Source: Bacteroidales bacterium
GTDB taxonomy: Bacteria > Bacteroidota > Bacteroidia > Bacteroidales > UBA932
Reading direction: 5' to 3'
Assembly (NCBI GenBank): GCA_017430365.1
Contig: JAFRNC010000005.1
Coordinates: 62,001 to 126,000 of the forward strand
DNA length: 64,000 bases
In this document: piece after piece, positions 8,196 through 16,257 of the stretch
Position numbering within the stretch: the stretch's first letter is position 1
Layout: each line of letters opens with the position of its first letter
Notes under the pieces: generated by a model
Seen by the model: only the letters and a program-made list of their open reading frames with translations
Told to the model about the DNA's origin: nothing
Databases searched by the model: none
Program-made: the position numbers and the translations under genes

Positions 8196-9149
8196 ATGGA
8201 CATTTTCGGACATAAGTTTTCCCTCGAGATTTTCGGCGCTTCACATGCTCCCTGCGTCGGAGTATTCCTCCGTGGCGTCCCGGCTTCACTTCCCCTGTCC
8301 GCAGAAGATTTTACCGCTGACATCCTCCGCCGCAAGAGCGGAGCCCCGGGCACTACCCCAAGGATTGAAGACGACATTCCGGAGATCGATGACAGGAGGG
8401 AGAGCGAAGGCTCCCTGACCATTTCATTCGCCAACCGCAACTACCGTCCCGGCGACTACTCGTCTTTCACCTCCATTCCTCGCCCGGGACATGCCGATTT
8501 CGTTGCCATGAAACGGTATGGCTCGCTTTGCGACGGACGTTTTTCGGGACGCATGACCCTTCCTCTCGTCGCTGCCGGGGTCGTTGCCAAAAAGATTATT
8601 TCGCCCGTTGTCATTGAGGCCAGGCTGACCGAGACAGGAGGAGTGCCGGCCGCACAGCGGGCTGAAGTGGAACGGGTGCTTTCCGAAGCCGTGCGCGAAG
8701 GCGATTCGATTGGCGGGATTGTCGAGTGCCGATGCACAGGAGTCCCGGTAGGGCTCGGAGAACCTTTCTTCGATTCGCTGGAATCGCTCATATCACATGC
8801 AGTCTTTTCCATTCCCGGAATACGGGGCATAGAATTCGGCGACGGTATGGCGGCAGCGCGCATGAAGGGTTCGGAGCACAACGACCCTATCGTCGACTCC
8901 GCCGGCCACACTTCCCGCAACGGGGCCGGAGGTATCAACGGAGGCCTGTCCAACGGCAATCCCATCGTTTTCCGCGTTGCCGTAAAGCCCACTTCCAGCA
9001 TCAGGAAGCCGCAGCGGACCTTTGATTTCGACCACGGGTGCCTGACTGATTTTTCAGTCCCGGGACGGCACGACGCCTGCTTCGCCCTGCGGGTACCGCC
9101 TGTAGTGGAAGCCGTAACAGCCTGTGTTTTAGCCGATTTAATGCTATGA
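8196..9149 (+). CDS. aroC: Chorismate synthase, compact form
   Basis: Last step of the shikimate pathway, EPSP to chorismate, FMN dependent. Signatures: SLEIFGASHAPCVGVFLRG at the N-terminus, PRPGHADFVAMKRYG, GRFSGRMTLPLVAAGVVAKK, GGLSNGNPIVFRVAVKP, and GRHDACFALRVPPVVEAV at the C-terminus. The histidines corresponding to the two catalytic ones are H17 and H99. The protein is only 317 residues (family about 350-400), lacks the usual block between EDD and the RPGHAD motif, and has GASHAP where most have GESHGP. It begins 4 bp after aroDA and its stop overlaps the next start as ATGA. Confidence 0.88.
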   Translation: MDIFGHKFSLEIFGASHAPCVGVFLRGVPASLPLSAEDFTADILRRKSGAPGTTPRIEDDIPEIDDRRESEGSLTISFANRNYRPGDYSSFTSIPRPGHADFVAMKRYGSLCDGRFSGRMTLPLVAAGVVAKKIISPVVIEARLTETGGVPAAQRAEVERVLSEAVREGDSIGGIVECRCTGVPVGLGEPFFDSLESLISHAVFSIPGIRGIEFGDGMAAARMKGSEHNDPIVDSAGHTSRNGAGGINGGLSNGNPIVFRVAVKPTSSIRKPQRTFDFDHGCLTDFSVPGRHDACFALRVPPVVEAVTACVLADLML

Positions 9150-9928
9150 AAAGAATAATTTTGATCTTTGCTGCGGTCGCCCTCCTCGCGGGTTGCCGCA
9201 AAGCGCCGGAAACAGCTCCGACCGTCCGGGATTACTATCGCGATTCCCTCGCATCGCTCACCCTCCGTTGCGGGAAGATCCTCGAAGCCGCCTACATGGC
9301 GGAAACCCTGCTGGGTGAAAACAGGGAAATCCCCGGCTGGGAAGGTTATCCGGTCCAGCTCTGGGAGTATCATACCGGCAAGGACATCTACCTCGGTGAG
9401 CCGAAGAAAGGTCTGGTGTATATGCTGAACCCGTCTCCGGAACAGCTCGCCCGTTGGATAGTCAATGCGGTCTACGATGCCAAGGGGGCCCTGGATCCCA
9501 ATGACATCGAGAAGACATGCTCCTTCATACAGTGGCAGAGCGGAGCCCAGTTCCCTGTCCGCGGCGTCGTTTATGAGGACATGTACACGGCAGGATTCTA
9601 TGAGCCTTATGTCTTCAAGGACGGCGTGACCGTCTATGTCGCCGATTCCACCTGGCTGACACGCGAAAAGCATCCGAACGACGCCATGCTGCAATACTAT
9701 CTGACCCTGACCAACGACCAGCTCCGGCCCAACACCGGCCGTTACGCCCGCATCTGCTCGACCACTCGCGAGATGTACTATGCCGCCGGCGGCAAGGCCG
9801 ACGTGGGCCGCAGCGACGACGGCGAACGGTCGCAGGCCTGGCTCGACGAAGTCGGCCGCCTCTACCGCGAAGCATGGAATTCCGACAGGAATTTCCTCAT
9901 CTACGCCTGGGCCAAGGCAAATTTGTAA
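9146..9928 (+). CDS. Lipoprotein of unknown function, in the aro operon
   Basis: A 260-residue protein with a lipoprotein signal (MKRIILIFAAVALLAGC, acceptor Cys at residue 17). The rest is soluble and rich in Trp, Tyr and acidic residues, with no repeat or membrane segment and no motif I recognise. The start codon overlaps the aroC stop by four bases (ATGA), so it is translated from the same message. A cell-envelope role is likely from the signal alone; a link to aromatic metabolism is not implied by the sequence. The tRNA-Leu promoter begins inside its last codons. Confidence 0.82.
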   Translation: MKRIILIFAAVALLAGCRKAPETAPTVRDYYRDSLASLTLRCGKILEAAYMAETLLGENREIPGWEGYPVQLWEYHTGKDIYLGEPKKGLVYMLNPSPEQLARWIVNAVYDAKGALDPNDIEKTCSFIQWQSGAQFPVRGVVYEDMYTAGFYEPYVFKDGVTVYVADSTWLTREKHPNDAMLQYYLTLTNDQLRPNTGRYARICSTTREMYYAAGGKADVGRSDDGERSQAWLDEVGRLYREAWNSDRNFLIYAWAKANL

Positions 9929-9953
9929 TCTTGGCCAAAAATACATACCTTTG
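9922..9953 (+). promoter_or_regulatory. Promoter of tRNA-Leu
   Basis: TTTG at 9922-9925, a 20-bp spacer and TACCTTTG at 9946-9953 match the Bacteroidota consensus in both boxes. The -33 box overlaps the stop region of the preceding gene. Transcription should start a few bases before the tRNA at 9968. Confidence 0.85.
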
Positions 9954-9967
9954 CGCCTCTATCGAAG

Positions 9968-10051
9968 GCCCGGATGGCGGAATCGGTAGACGCGCTGGTC
10001 TCAAACACCAGTGGCCGCGAGGCTGTGCCGGTTCGACCCCGGCTCCGGGTA
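9968..10051 (+). tRNA. tRNA-Leu, anticodon CAA
   Basis: An 84-base cloverleaf: acceptor stem GCCCGGA/TCCGGGT, D-arm with GGTAGACGC, anticodon stem CTGGT/ACCAG around loop CTCAAAC (anticodon CAA, reading UUG), a long variable arm typical of Leu, and T-loop GGTTCGACCCC. The terminal CCA is not encoded (ACAA follows), as is usual in this phylum. Confidence 0.97.
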
Positions 10052-10085
10052 CAAGAAAGGGCTCCTGCATGGAGCCCTTTCTTGT
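10051..10085 (+). terminator. Terminator hairpin after tRNA-Leu
   Basis: ACAAGAAAGGGCTCC pairs with GGAGCCCTTTCTTGT over a 5-base loop, a 15-bp stem that begins at the last base of the tRNA. There is no separate T-run after it. Confidence 0.8.
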
Positions 10086-10351
10086 ACCAGTCGGCGGCCA
10101 AGCCGACTCCTTCTCTGCCCCCCCCTTTCTCCGACACTAACCTATCTCTGCCAACTCACTTTTCGCTGATCCCGAAAAACACATGGAACATCGGGACTAT
10201 GTACAGGCCATTCAATGGGCAATCAATGTTCCAGCCAAGCCGAAATTGGCTTGGCTGGAACAATGTGCCTTTACTCATGGCCTTGGGGACCGTTATTGTG
10301 TCCCCGCCGGTTTTCGGGTTCGCCGGCCTGCCTGCTGTAAGGCCGGGGATG
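10086..10351. other. Gene-free interval with several hairpins
   Basis: No convincing gene. It holds a series of inverted repeats: GTCGGC/GCCGAC near 10090-10107, a 15-bp perfect stem TGTTCCAGCCAAGCC/GGCTTGGCTGGAACA with loop GAAATT at 10227-10262, GGGGAC/GTCCCC at 10285-10305 and CCGGCCT/AGGCCGG at 10323-10346. The last one is 6 bp past the stop of the minus-strand XRE gene and may end its transcript. Confidence 0.7.
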
Positions 10352-10561
10352 TCACTGTTCAGGACGGTATTCCAGGAGGTCGCCGGGCTGACAGTCGAGG
10401 GCTTTGCAAATGGAGTCGAGCGTCGTGAAACGGACGGCCTTGGCCTTGCCTGTCTTGAGAATCGAAAGGTTAGCTGCAGAAATGCCTATCTTTTGAGCAA
10501 GTTCTCCCGAAGACATTTTCCTCCGAGCCAACATTACATCAACATTGATAATGATGGGCAT
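10352..10561 (-). CDS. XRE-family helix-turn-helix regulator
   Basis: A 69-residue Cro/CI-type DNA-binding protein covering a single HTH domain: MLARRKMSSGELAQKIGIS, then SAANLSILKTGKAKAVRFTTLDSICKALDCQPGDLLEY. This is the compact family often described as Cro-like or YozG-like. It is the last gene of the nfeD-flotillin-XRE run on the minus strand, beginning 3 bp after the flotillin gene stops, so it is probably co-transcribed and may regulate the operon. Target unknown. Confidence 0.88.
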   Translation of the reverse strand: MPIIINVDVMLARRKMSSGELAQKIGISAANLSILKTGKAKAVRFTTLDSICKALDCQPGDLLEYRPEQ

Positions 10562-10564
10562 GAC

Positions 10565-11992
10565 TTACACTTCCTCACCTTTAATCTCCTCGGCCCCGTC
10601 CTTCCTGTCGCTTCCCTTGCCCTTCAGATAGGAAGGAAGCTCCATGCCGGCCAGCTTGAAGAGGTCTTCGAGCGGGGGGACGGACTTCATCAGCCCGGAG
10701 ATGAAATTGGAGGTCGCCGTTTTGCCTTCGGTACCGTTGCCGGTATCCCAGACGGTGACCTTGTCGATATTGATGCCCTTGACGGCCTCGACCTGGGTTG
10801 CCACCAGTTCGGGGAGTTTGTCGGTGATGAGCATCGTGATGGCCTGCTGGGCGTCGCCGCCGGCGGCGGCTACCAACTGACCGAAACCTGCGGCCTGCTT
10901 GGAGAGTATCTCCAGGGTACCGCGGGCCTGTGCGTCCATCTTGGCGAAGATGGCATCGGCTTCACCTTTGGCCTTGCGGCGGATCTGCTCAGCCTCGGCT
11001 TCGGCGTCGATGATGGCCTTTTCCTTCTCGATCTGGGCGGCCACGACGATGTTGGCCTGCTGGGTAGCCTTCTCGCGTTCGGCGCGGGCAAGCTCGGCAT
11101 CGCGTTCGCTCTTGTAAGCCTCCTCGAGAGCCTTGGCGGCCTGGACCTTCTCGGCCGCTACTGCCAGACGCTCCGCCTCCGCCTGTTTCTCACGACGGGT
11201 CGCATCGGACTGTGCGATGGCGATCTTGGAGTTGTTTTCACCCTCGACGGCCTTTGCATTGGCATCGGCGGTACGGATACGGGTGTCACGGGTGGTCTCG
11301 GCGATACGGATATCCTTGTCCCTGTCAGCCTCGGCCTTACCGATCTCACCGTAACGGTTCTGCTCGGCCACGCTCTTCTTCGCGTCGTTGATTGCCTTTG
11401 CGGCAGCCTCCTTACCGAGAGCCTCGATATAGCCCGATTCGTCGCGGATATCGGTCACGTTGACGTTGATGAGTTTCAGGCCGATCTTGCGGAGTTCGGC
11501 CTCCACGTTGGTGGAGACGTTTGCGAGGAACTTGTCTCGGTCAGCGTTGATCTCCTCGATATCCATGGTGGCGATGACCAGACGGAGCTGGCCGAAGAGG
11601 ATATCGGTGGCGATGTTCTGGATCTGTTCCGTGGTGAGTCCGAGCAGACGCTCGGCCGCGTTGGTCATGTTCTCGGGTTCGGTGGAGATACCGACGGTGA
11701 AGCGGCACGGCACGTCGACACGGATGTTCTGTTTGGAAAGTGCGTTGGTCAGGTTGCATTCGATCGAGATCGGGGTGAGGTCGAGGAATGCATAGCTCTG
11801 GAATACCGGCCAGATGAAGGAGGCGCCGCCGTGGATACAGCGGGCTGAGGAAATGCCTCCCTGCTTGTTTTTGCCGGTCTTACCGTAGATGACCAGGATC
11901 TTGTCGGACGGACAGCGCTTGTAGCGCCGCAGGATGGCGGTGAAGGTGACGAACACCACCGCCACGATGATCAGGATAAGATAGAGTTCCAT
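10565..11992 (-). CDS. Flotillin-like SPFH-domain membrane protein
   Basis: A 475-residue flotillin (FloT/YuaG type). One membrane segment lies at about residues 3-22, then an SPFH domain (about 30-210, with RVDVPCRFTVGISTEPENM and GLTTEQIQNIATDILFGQLR), then a long coiled coil rich in Ala/Glu/Lys (about 215-390, repeated AEAE, REKA and EAER units), and a C-terminal part with a conserved-looking AGFGQLVAAAGGDAQQA. Flotillins scaffold membrane microdomains. The upstream partner at 12011 is NfeD-like, the standard pairing (compare yuaF-yuaG). Start at the ATG that opens the membrane segment. Confidence 0.93.
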   Translation of the reverse strand: MELYLILIIVAVVFVTFTAILRRYKRCPSDKILVIYGKTGKNKQGGISSARCIHGGASFIWPVFQSYAFLDLTPISIECNLTNALSKQNIRVDVPCRFTVGISTEPENMTNAAERLLGLTTEQIQNIATDILFGQLRLVIATMDIEEINADRDKFLANVSTNVEAELRKIGLKLINVNVTDIRDESGYIEALGKEAAAKAINDAKKSVAEQNRYGEIGKAEADRDKDIRIAETTRDTRIRTADANAKAVEGENNSKIAIAQSDATRREKQAEAERLAVAAEKVQAAKALEEAYKSERDAELARAEREKATQQANIVVAAQIEKEKAIIDAEAEAEQIRRKAKGEADAIFAKMDAQARGTLEILSKQAAGFGQLVAAAGGDAQQAITMLITDKLPELVATQVEAVKGINIDKVTVWDTGNGTEGKTATSNFISGLMKSVPPLEDLFKLAGMELPSYLKGKGSDRKDGAEEIKGEEV

Positions 11993-12010
11993 GTTATGCT
12001 GACTATTGAT

Positions 12011-12622
12011 TTAGATGATTTCGGGTTCAAGGGGTTCCACGACAACGGTGTTGGCGTTGAGGACCTCGGTTACGCGTATGGGGGTTCCCGTCTTGAGCGC
12101 GTCGCTGTCGGTCACGGCGTCATACTCGCGGACGGAATTGTTGATGGATATCTGCACTTTACCTTCGCCGCTGCGCTCGCCGGGGATGGTCAGGTAGACG
12201 GTTCCGTTGCAGCCGACGGCAGACTTATAGATATTGATATTGCCCGACTGCTGCATGCCGCTCAGCCATTTGAAAAGGTACATCACGGCCGTAACCAGCG
12301 CAACGCCGATTATAACGGAGACAATCAGCAGCAGAGGCACAGAGGTGATCTTCTCCTGCAGCAGGATGGCCGACCAGCCGAAGCCGAGTATGAAATTGAC
12401 GAAATTGCGGAAAGTGTAGAGATTCGTTCCGCCTTCAACAGTCGCATCGGCGACCTGGGAATCGAATCCCGTGTCGAAATCGGTGTCGATACCGCCGTCA
12501 CCGGCATCTGCGCCGATGAAGGTCATGATGCTTTGGATCAGGAAAATCAGCGAGGCGGCCAGGGTGACGCCCCAGAGGATCTTCATAGCCAGCGAAAGGG
12601 ATAACCACCAGGAAGAAATCAT
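12011..12622 (-). CDS. NfeD-like membrane protein (flotillin partner)
   Basis: A 203-residue protein with membrane segments at about residues 11-36, 72-89 and 95-118 and a C-terminal OB-type domain (about 135-203) with GCNGTVYLTIPGERSGEGKVQ, the NfeD pattern. NfeD-like proteins of this short class accompany flotillins and probably anchor or stabilise them. It is the promoter-proximal gene of a three-gene minus-strand operon with flotillin and an XRE regulator; 18 bp separate it from flotillin. The region at residues 38-60 is acidic, with repeated Asp and Gly. No protease domain is present. Confidence 0.88.
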   Translation of the reverse strand: MISSWWLSLSLAMKILWGVTLAASLIFLIQSIMTFIGADAGDGGIDTDFDTGFDSQVADATVEGGTNLYTFRNFVNFILGFGWSAILLQEKITSVPLLLIVSVIIGVALVTAVMYLFKWLSGMQQSGNINIYKSAVGCNGTVYLTIPGERSGEGKVQISINNSVREYDAVTDSDALKTGTPIRVTEVLNANTVVVEPLEPEII

Positions 12623-12644
12623 GTCTGTATTTGTTTGGTTTTTG

Positions 12645-12675
12645 CAAAGATAAATAATTAATTATTGAAAAACAA
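12645..12675 (-). promoter_or_regulatory. Promoter of the nfeD-flotillin-XRE operon
   Basis: On the minus strand, TATCTTTG (12645-12652) with TTG (12673-12675) 20 bp upstream. The -7 box is 22 bp from the ATG. Confidence 0.75.
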
Positions 12676-12705
12676 TAAAAAATTAAAAATATTTACAAAG
12701 GATAC

Positions 12706-12734
12706 CAAAAAGGGCGGCCTTTCCAAGACCGCCC
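12706..12734 (-). terminator. Terminator of the YegP gene
   Basis: On the minus strand GGGCGGTCTT pairs with AAGGCCGCCC (one G-U pair) around a short GGA loop and is followed by TTTTT. It begins 24 bp after the stop codon at 12759. Confidence 0.9.
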
Positions 12735-12758
12735 AAGCCAAACCTGACCGTGTCAGGC

Positions 12759-13085
12759 TTATATTTCCACGACTTCCGCGACGGGGGCGTTCTTCATCAC
12801 TGAAGCGATACCGTTGTTGCGGTTGCGCTCGGAGGCGTACATCTGGCTCTGACCGATGATCTGGCCGTTGGTAGCCTTCAGGGTGAAATACGGCTTTCCG
12901 TTCTTTGCGACGAGTTTCTCGTAGCGTTTCTCCTCGACGGAATTCTTCTTGACCGATTCTACACCGTTCAGGCAGGCCGCTTTGGTCGTGTAGCCCTCGC
13001 TGGTAAGAATGACCTCACCGTTCGAAGCCTTGAGATTGAACTGGAATTCGCCGTTCTTTCTCGTAGAGATTACAAATTTTGCCAT
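12759..13085 (-). CDS. YegP/DUF1508 family protein
   Basis: A 108-residue protein made of two DUF1508 repeats: MAKFVISTRKNGEFQFNLKA-SNGEVILTSEGY (residues about 2-50) and KNGKPYFTLKATNGQIIGQSQMY (about 55-105). Each repeat has the family pattern of a beta-strand pair followed by a helix. Its biochemical role is unknown. The ATG at 13085 is preferred because the family always begins MAKF; an upstream in-frame start would place 15 unrelated residues over the promoter. Single-gene unit with clear promoter and terminator. Confidence 0.92.
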   Translation of the reverse strand: MAKFVISTRKNGEFQFNLKASNGEVILTSEGYTTKAACLNGVESVKKNSVEEKRYEKLVAKNGKPYFTLKATNGQIIGQSQMYASERNRNNGIASVMKNAPVAEVVEI

Positions 13086-13119
13086 AGCGTAATTATTTGA
13101 GTTATTTGTATATACCCTA

Positions 13120-13149
13120 CAAATATACAAAAAATCATATAATGCGCAA
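13120..13149 (-). promoter_or_regulatory. Promoter of the YegP gene
   Basis: On the minus strand, TATATTTG (13120-13127) with TTG (13147-13149) 19 bp upstream. It also sets the gene start at 13085. Confidence 0.72.
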
Positions 13150-13181
13150 TTATTTTGGAAATTGCGAAGCGGTATTTTTAC

Positions 13182-13189
13182 TACATTTG
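13182..13189 (+). promoter_or_regulatory. -7 box TACATTTG directly before the DUF6057 start
   Basis: The box ends 6 bp before the ATG at 13196, so the expected transcription start falls at or next to the start codon and the mRNA would be leaderless. Confidence 0.6.
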
Positions 13190-13195
13190 TTGTAT

Positions 13196-14716
13196 ATGAA
13201 CTTAAGCCAGAATCCGGGAAAAATCCAGCTGTGGGTTACCGTGGCAGGGATGGCGGCAGCGGCCGCAGCCGCGGCATTCGTGATGCTGCATTTCTCAGGG
13301 TTCATCTACAAGTTCCACGCTACATCCCTCTTCCAGGAGAGCGCGTCGTGGTTTGCGGAGCATTTCGAGCGTCCCGCCGCACTTCTCATATACTGCGGCA
13401 GATTCCTCACCCAGTTCTGCTATTATCCCGCCGTGGCGGTCACGCTGCTGCTCCTGTTGTACGCGGCGATAACGGTTATGACATACCGGCTCTTCCTGCG
13501 GGGCGGCAGGATTCCCTTCCTTGCCATAATCCCTGCGCTGGCGCTGTATACTGCCCTCATGCGCATAGGCTACGGAGTGATCGTCTTCCGTGCCGATGCC
13601 CTCATATTCACCGAACCTCTCGGCATACTCTCGGCCCTGCTGCTCTTCCGCCTGACCGTGCTCCTCTCCCCGAAGATCCGCTGGGCGATACCTTTCCTGG
13701 CATATCCGCTCGTAGGATGCTACGCGCTGCTGGCCCTGCTCATCCATGCCGCCTTTTCGATCTCCCGCGAAAAGGGCGCGGCACGCCTGGCCTCAGTGGC
13801 AACCGACCTGGCATGCCTGGCCGTGGTACCCTGGATCGAATACCTGCTCCTTTACAACCACAGCGTGCTCCGCTACATGTGGCTGCAGGGAGCGCCTTTC
13901 CTCGACTATATCTACAACCCGAAGGAATGGATACCCCTTGCCGTGGCGGCTGCAACGCCCGTACTGCTGGCCCTGATGCCGGAGAGGAAGTCCCGTCCCG
14001 CAGCCGTCTGGCATCCGCTGCTCACCCTCGCCCTCACCGCGGCCGCCGTTACCTGCATCTATCTGCTGCCATACCGCGACAGCCTCTTCCACCGCCAGAT
14101 GGCGGCAGAACGGGCTATCGACAACGACGACTGGGACAAGGTGGCCGAACGTCTGCTCCCACTCAGGGTGACCAACGAAGTGCTGATAGCCTACCGCAAC
14201 TGCGCCCTATATGCAAAGGGCCGGCTGGAGGAAGGCTGCATGAACTATTCGTTCAACACGGTTCCCATCGTGATGGGAGACCAGGAGTATTCCTCGTCTC
14301 TTATAGCCGGACCCACCATATTCTTCCATTCCGGCCTGCTGAACTACGCCTCCCGCATTTCCTCCGAGATAAGCCTCTACACCAATTACTCAGTGGAAAG
14401 ATGGAAATACCTCGCCAAGGCCGCCGTGTTCAACGGGGAACGGGACCTCGCGGAGAAGTATCTGGGAACCCTGTCCCGGACGACGCTCCACAACGGCTGG
14501 GCACGGCACTGGCGCAGCCTGCTCGACGATCCGGAACGCCTCGCGCAGGATCCCCAGTACAAACGTCTGCATCCGCTCCAGGATTACGAGGAGACACGCT
14601 GGATGCCGAGCGACAACGCCGCCTCGAATGTGATACTTTTCTATCGCTACGTACCCGGACGCAGCCCCGAAATGCAGCAGTGGAACCGGGCTGCAGAAAA
14701 AATGTCCTCATTCTGA
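13196..14716 (+). CDS. DUF6057-like multi-pass membrane protein
   Basis: A 506-residue protein. The first half has about eight to ten hydrophobic segments between residues 12 and 300 (for example VAGMAAAAAAAAFVMLHFSG and AVAVTLLLLLYAAITVMTY). The second half (about 310-506) is soluble and helical, with TPR-like spacing (AIDNDDWDKVAERLLPLR, AVFNGERDLAEKYLGTL). I recall this arrangement as DUF6057 in Bacteroidales, usually next to a TolB-like beta-propeller, as here (1 bp gap). Function unknown; a complex in the envelope with the next gene product is a fair inference. The ATG at 13196 fits the -7 box and the first membrane segment. Confidence 0.82.
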   Translation: MNLSQNPGKIQLWVTVAGMAAAAAAAAFVMLHFSGFIYKFHATSLFQESASWFAEHFERPAALLIYCGRFLTQFCYYPAVAVTLLLLLYAAITVMTYRLFLRGGRIPFLAIIPALALYTALMRIGYGVIVFRADALIFTEPLGILSALLLFRLTVLLSPKIRWAIPFLAYPLVGCYALLALLIHAAFSISREKGAARLASVATDLACLAVVPWIEYLLLYNHSVLRYMWLQGAPFLDYIYNPKEWIPLAVAAATPVLLALMPERKSRPAAVWHPLLTLALTAAAVTCIYLLPYRDSLFHRQMAAERAIDNDDWDKVAERLLPLRVTNEVLIAYRNCALYAKGRLEEGCMNYSFNTVPIVMGDQEYSSSLIAGPTIFFHSGLLNYASRISSEISLYTNYSVERWKYLAKAAVFNGERDLAEKYLGTLSRTTLHNGWARHWRSLLDDPERLAQDPQYKRLHPLQDYEETRWMPSDNAASNVILFYRYVPGRSPEMQQWNRAAEKMSSF

Positions 14717-14717
14717 T

Positions 14718-16205
14718 ATGACAATAAAGCCCCTGACCCTGATCGCCGTACTACTGATACTGCTCTCCGGAACCGCATGCAGCGAGGTTCCGGAAAACGC
14801 GCAGCCGTCCGGTACGCCAGTCAGCATCTTCCCGGACTACGACGGGGCCGCAATTCCGTGGAACATCGCTCCCCTGAACTTCCGCATAGAGGAGGATGCC
14901 AAGGCGTGGATATGCGCGGTCCGTGGGGCTGACGGGAAACCGCTCGTCGCGAAGGGACCTTCCGTCCGCTTCCCGATGAAAGCGTGGAGGAAGATGCTTG
15001 AGGCGAACAGGGGAGAAGAGATAAAGATTGACATTTACGGAAAACGCGGCGGCAAGTGGTCCGCATACCAGACCATGACTTTGTTCGTGGCTCCCGATGC
15101 CGTGGACCGGTATCTCTCGTACCGCCTCATCGAACCCACATACGGCATGGCCGGGGAGATGTGCATCGCTCAGCGGGACCTTACCTCCTTCAGCGAAAAG
15201 GAGATATACAACAACCAGATGGACTACGACAAGCTGGACGGCCAGTGCATCAACTGCCACTCGTTCCAGGACTGGAAAACCGACCGCATGCAGTTCCACG
15301 TCCGCCAGAAGGACGGAGGCACGGTCATCGCCCGGAACGGACATATCAGCAAGGTCAATCTCAAGGCTGAAGGGTTCCTGTCCCCCGGCGTCTATCCCTC
15401 GTGGCATCCGACTGAAGACCTCATAGCCTACTCACTCAACAGCACCAGGCAGTATTTCTACTCCAAAGGCATAGACAAGACCGAGGTGATCGACTCTGAT
15501 TCCGACCTGATCCTCTACGATCCGGCAGCGAACAGGGCGACCGTGGTGGCGGCGGACACTTCCGCCCTCGAGACTTTCCCCTCCTGGTCCCCCGACGGCA
15601 AGACGCTGTACTACGTATCGGCCGACATCACAGCGCTCGCACCGATGCGCCAGTACTACTACGGCCCGCATTACGACGAACTGAAATACAACCTGATGAG
15701 GATCCCCTTCGACCCGGCGACGCGCACTTTCGGAGAGAAGGAGACATTCTTCGACGCCGCTGCCCTTGACAGGAGCGCAACTTTCCCGCGAGTATCCCCC
15801 GACGGGAGATATCTCCTTTTCACGATGGCCGGCTTCGGCCAGTTCCACATCTGGCACCGCGACGCCGACCTTTTCCTGTCCGATCTGGCCACGGGAGAAT
15901 GGCGGAGGCTGGAAAACGTGAACAGCGAAGAGACTGAAAGCTATCATTGCTGGTCTTCCGACGGACGCTGGATAGTATTCTCCTCCCGTCGCGGCGACCG
16001 TACCTACACCCGCCTGTATCTCGCCTGGTTCGACGGGGAAGGTCACGCCCACAAGCCTTTCCTCCTTCCCCAGCGCAACCCCGAACGCCATGACGGACTC
16101 TTCAAGTCCTACAACATTCCGGAATTCACGAAAGAACCTGTCACCATATCCCCGAAACGCTTCCTCAAGGCCGTCAGGGGAGAAGCGATACAGGCTCAGC
16201 GATGA
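14718..16205 (+). CDS. TolB-like beta-propeller lipoprotein with a c-type heme motif
   Basis: A 495-residue exported protein: signal peptide with lipobox SGTAC (Cys at residue 21), an N-terminal beta-rich domain (about 30-125), and WD40/PD40-type propeller repeats (YPSWHPTEDLIAYS, FPSWSPDGKTLYYV, FPRVSPDGRYLLFT, CWSSDGRWIVFSS). In between lies C177-I-N-C180-H181, a single c-type heme attachment motif. Heme binding needs a cytochrome c maturation system, which is not visible here. It follows the DUF6057 gene by 1 bp. No enzyme activity can be assigned; a redox or sensing role of the heme is inference only. Confidence 0.82.
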   Translation: MTIKPLTLIAVLLILLSGTACSEVPENAQPSGTPVSIFPDYDGAAIPWNIAPLNFRIEEDAKAWICAVRGADGKPLVAKGPSVRFPMKAWRKMLEANRGEEIKIDIYGKRGGKWSAYQTMTLFVAPDAVDRYLSYRLIEPTYGMAGEMCIAQRDLTSFSEKEIYNNQMDYDKLDGQCINCHSFQDWKTDRMQFHVRQKDGGTVIARNGHISKVNLKAEGFLSPGVYPSWHPTEDLIAYSLNSTRQYFYSKGIDKTEVIDSDSDLILYDPAANRATVVAADTSALETFPSWSPDGKTLYYVSADITALAPMRQYYYGPHYDELKYNLMRIPFDPATRTFGEKETFFDAAALDRSATFPRVSPDGRYLLFTMAGFGQFHIWHRDADLFLSDLATGEWRRLENVNSEETESYHCWSSDGRWIVFSSRRGDRTYTRLYLAWFDGEGHAHKPFLLPQRNPERHDGLFKSYNIPEFTKEPVTISPKRFLKAVRGEAIQAQR

Positions 16206-16223
16206 TTTCATCACCCTTTTTCC

Positions 16224-16231
16224 TATCTTTG
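16224..16231 (+). promoter_or_regulatory. -7 box TATCTTTG for the heptose operon
   Basis: Match to TAnnTTTG, 26 bp before the hddA ATG. The following three genes overlap or touch, so it probably serves 16258-20190. Confidence 0.65.
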
Positions 16232-16257
16232 TCAAAGAATAACAAGAGATCCGATAC

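Noticed and set aside
8456-9946. Minus-strand open frame (496 codons) across aroC and the lipoprotein
   Set aside because: Runs through two coupled plus-strand genes and shows no protein features.
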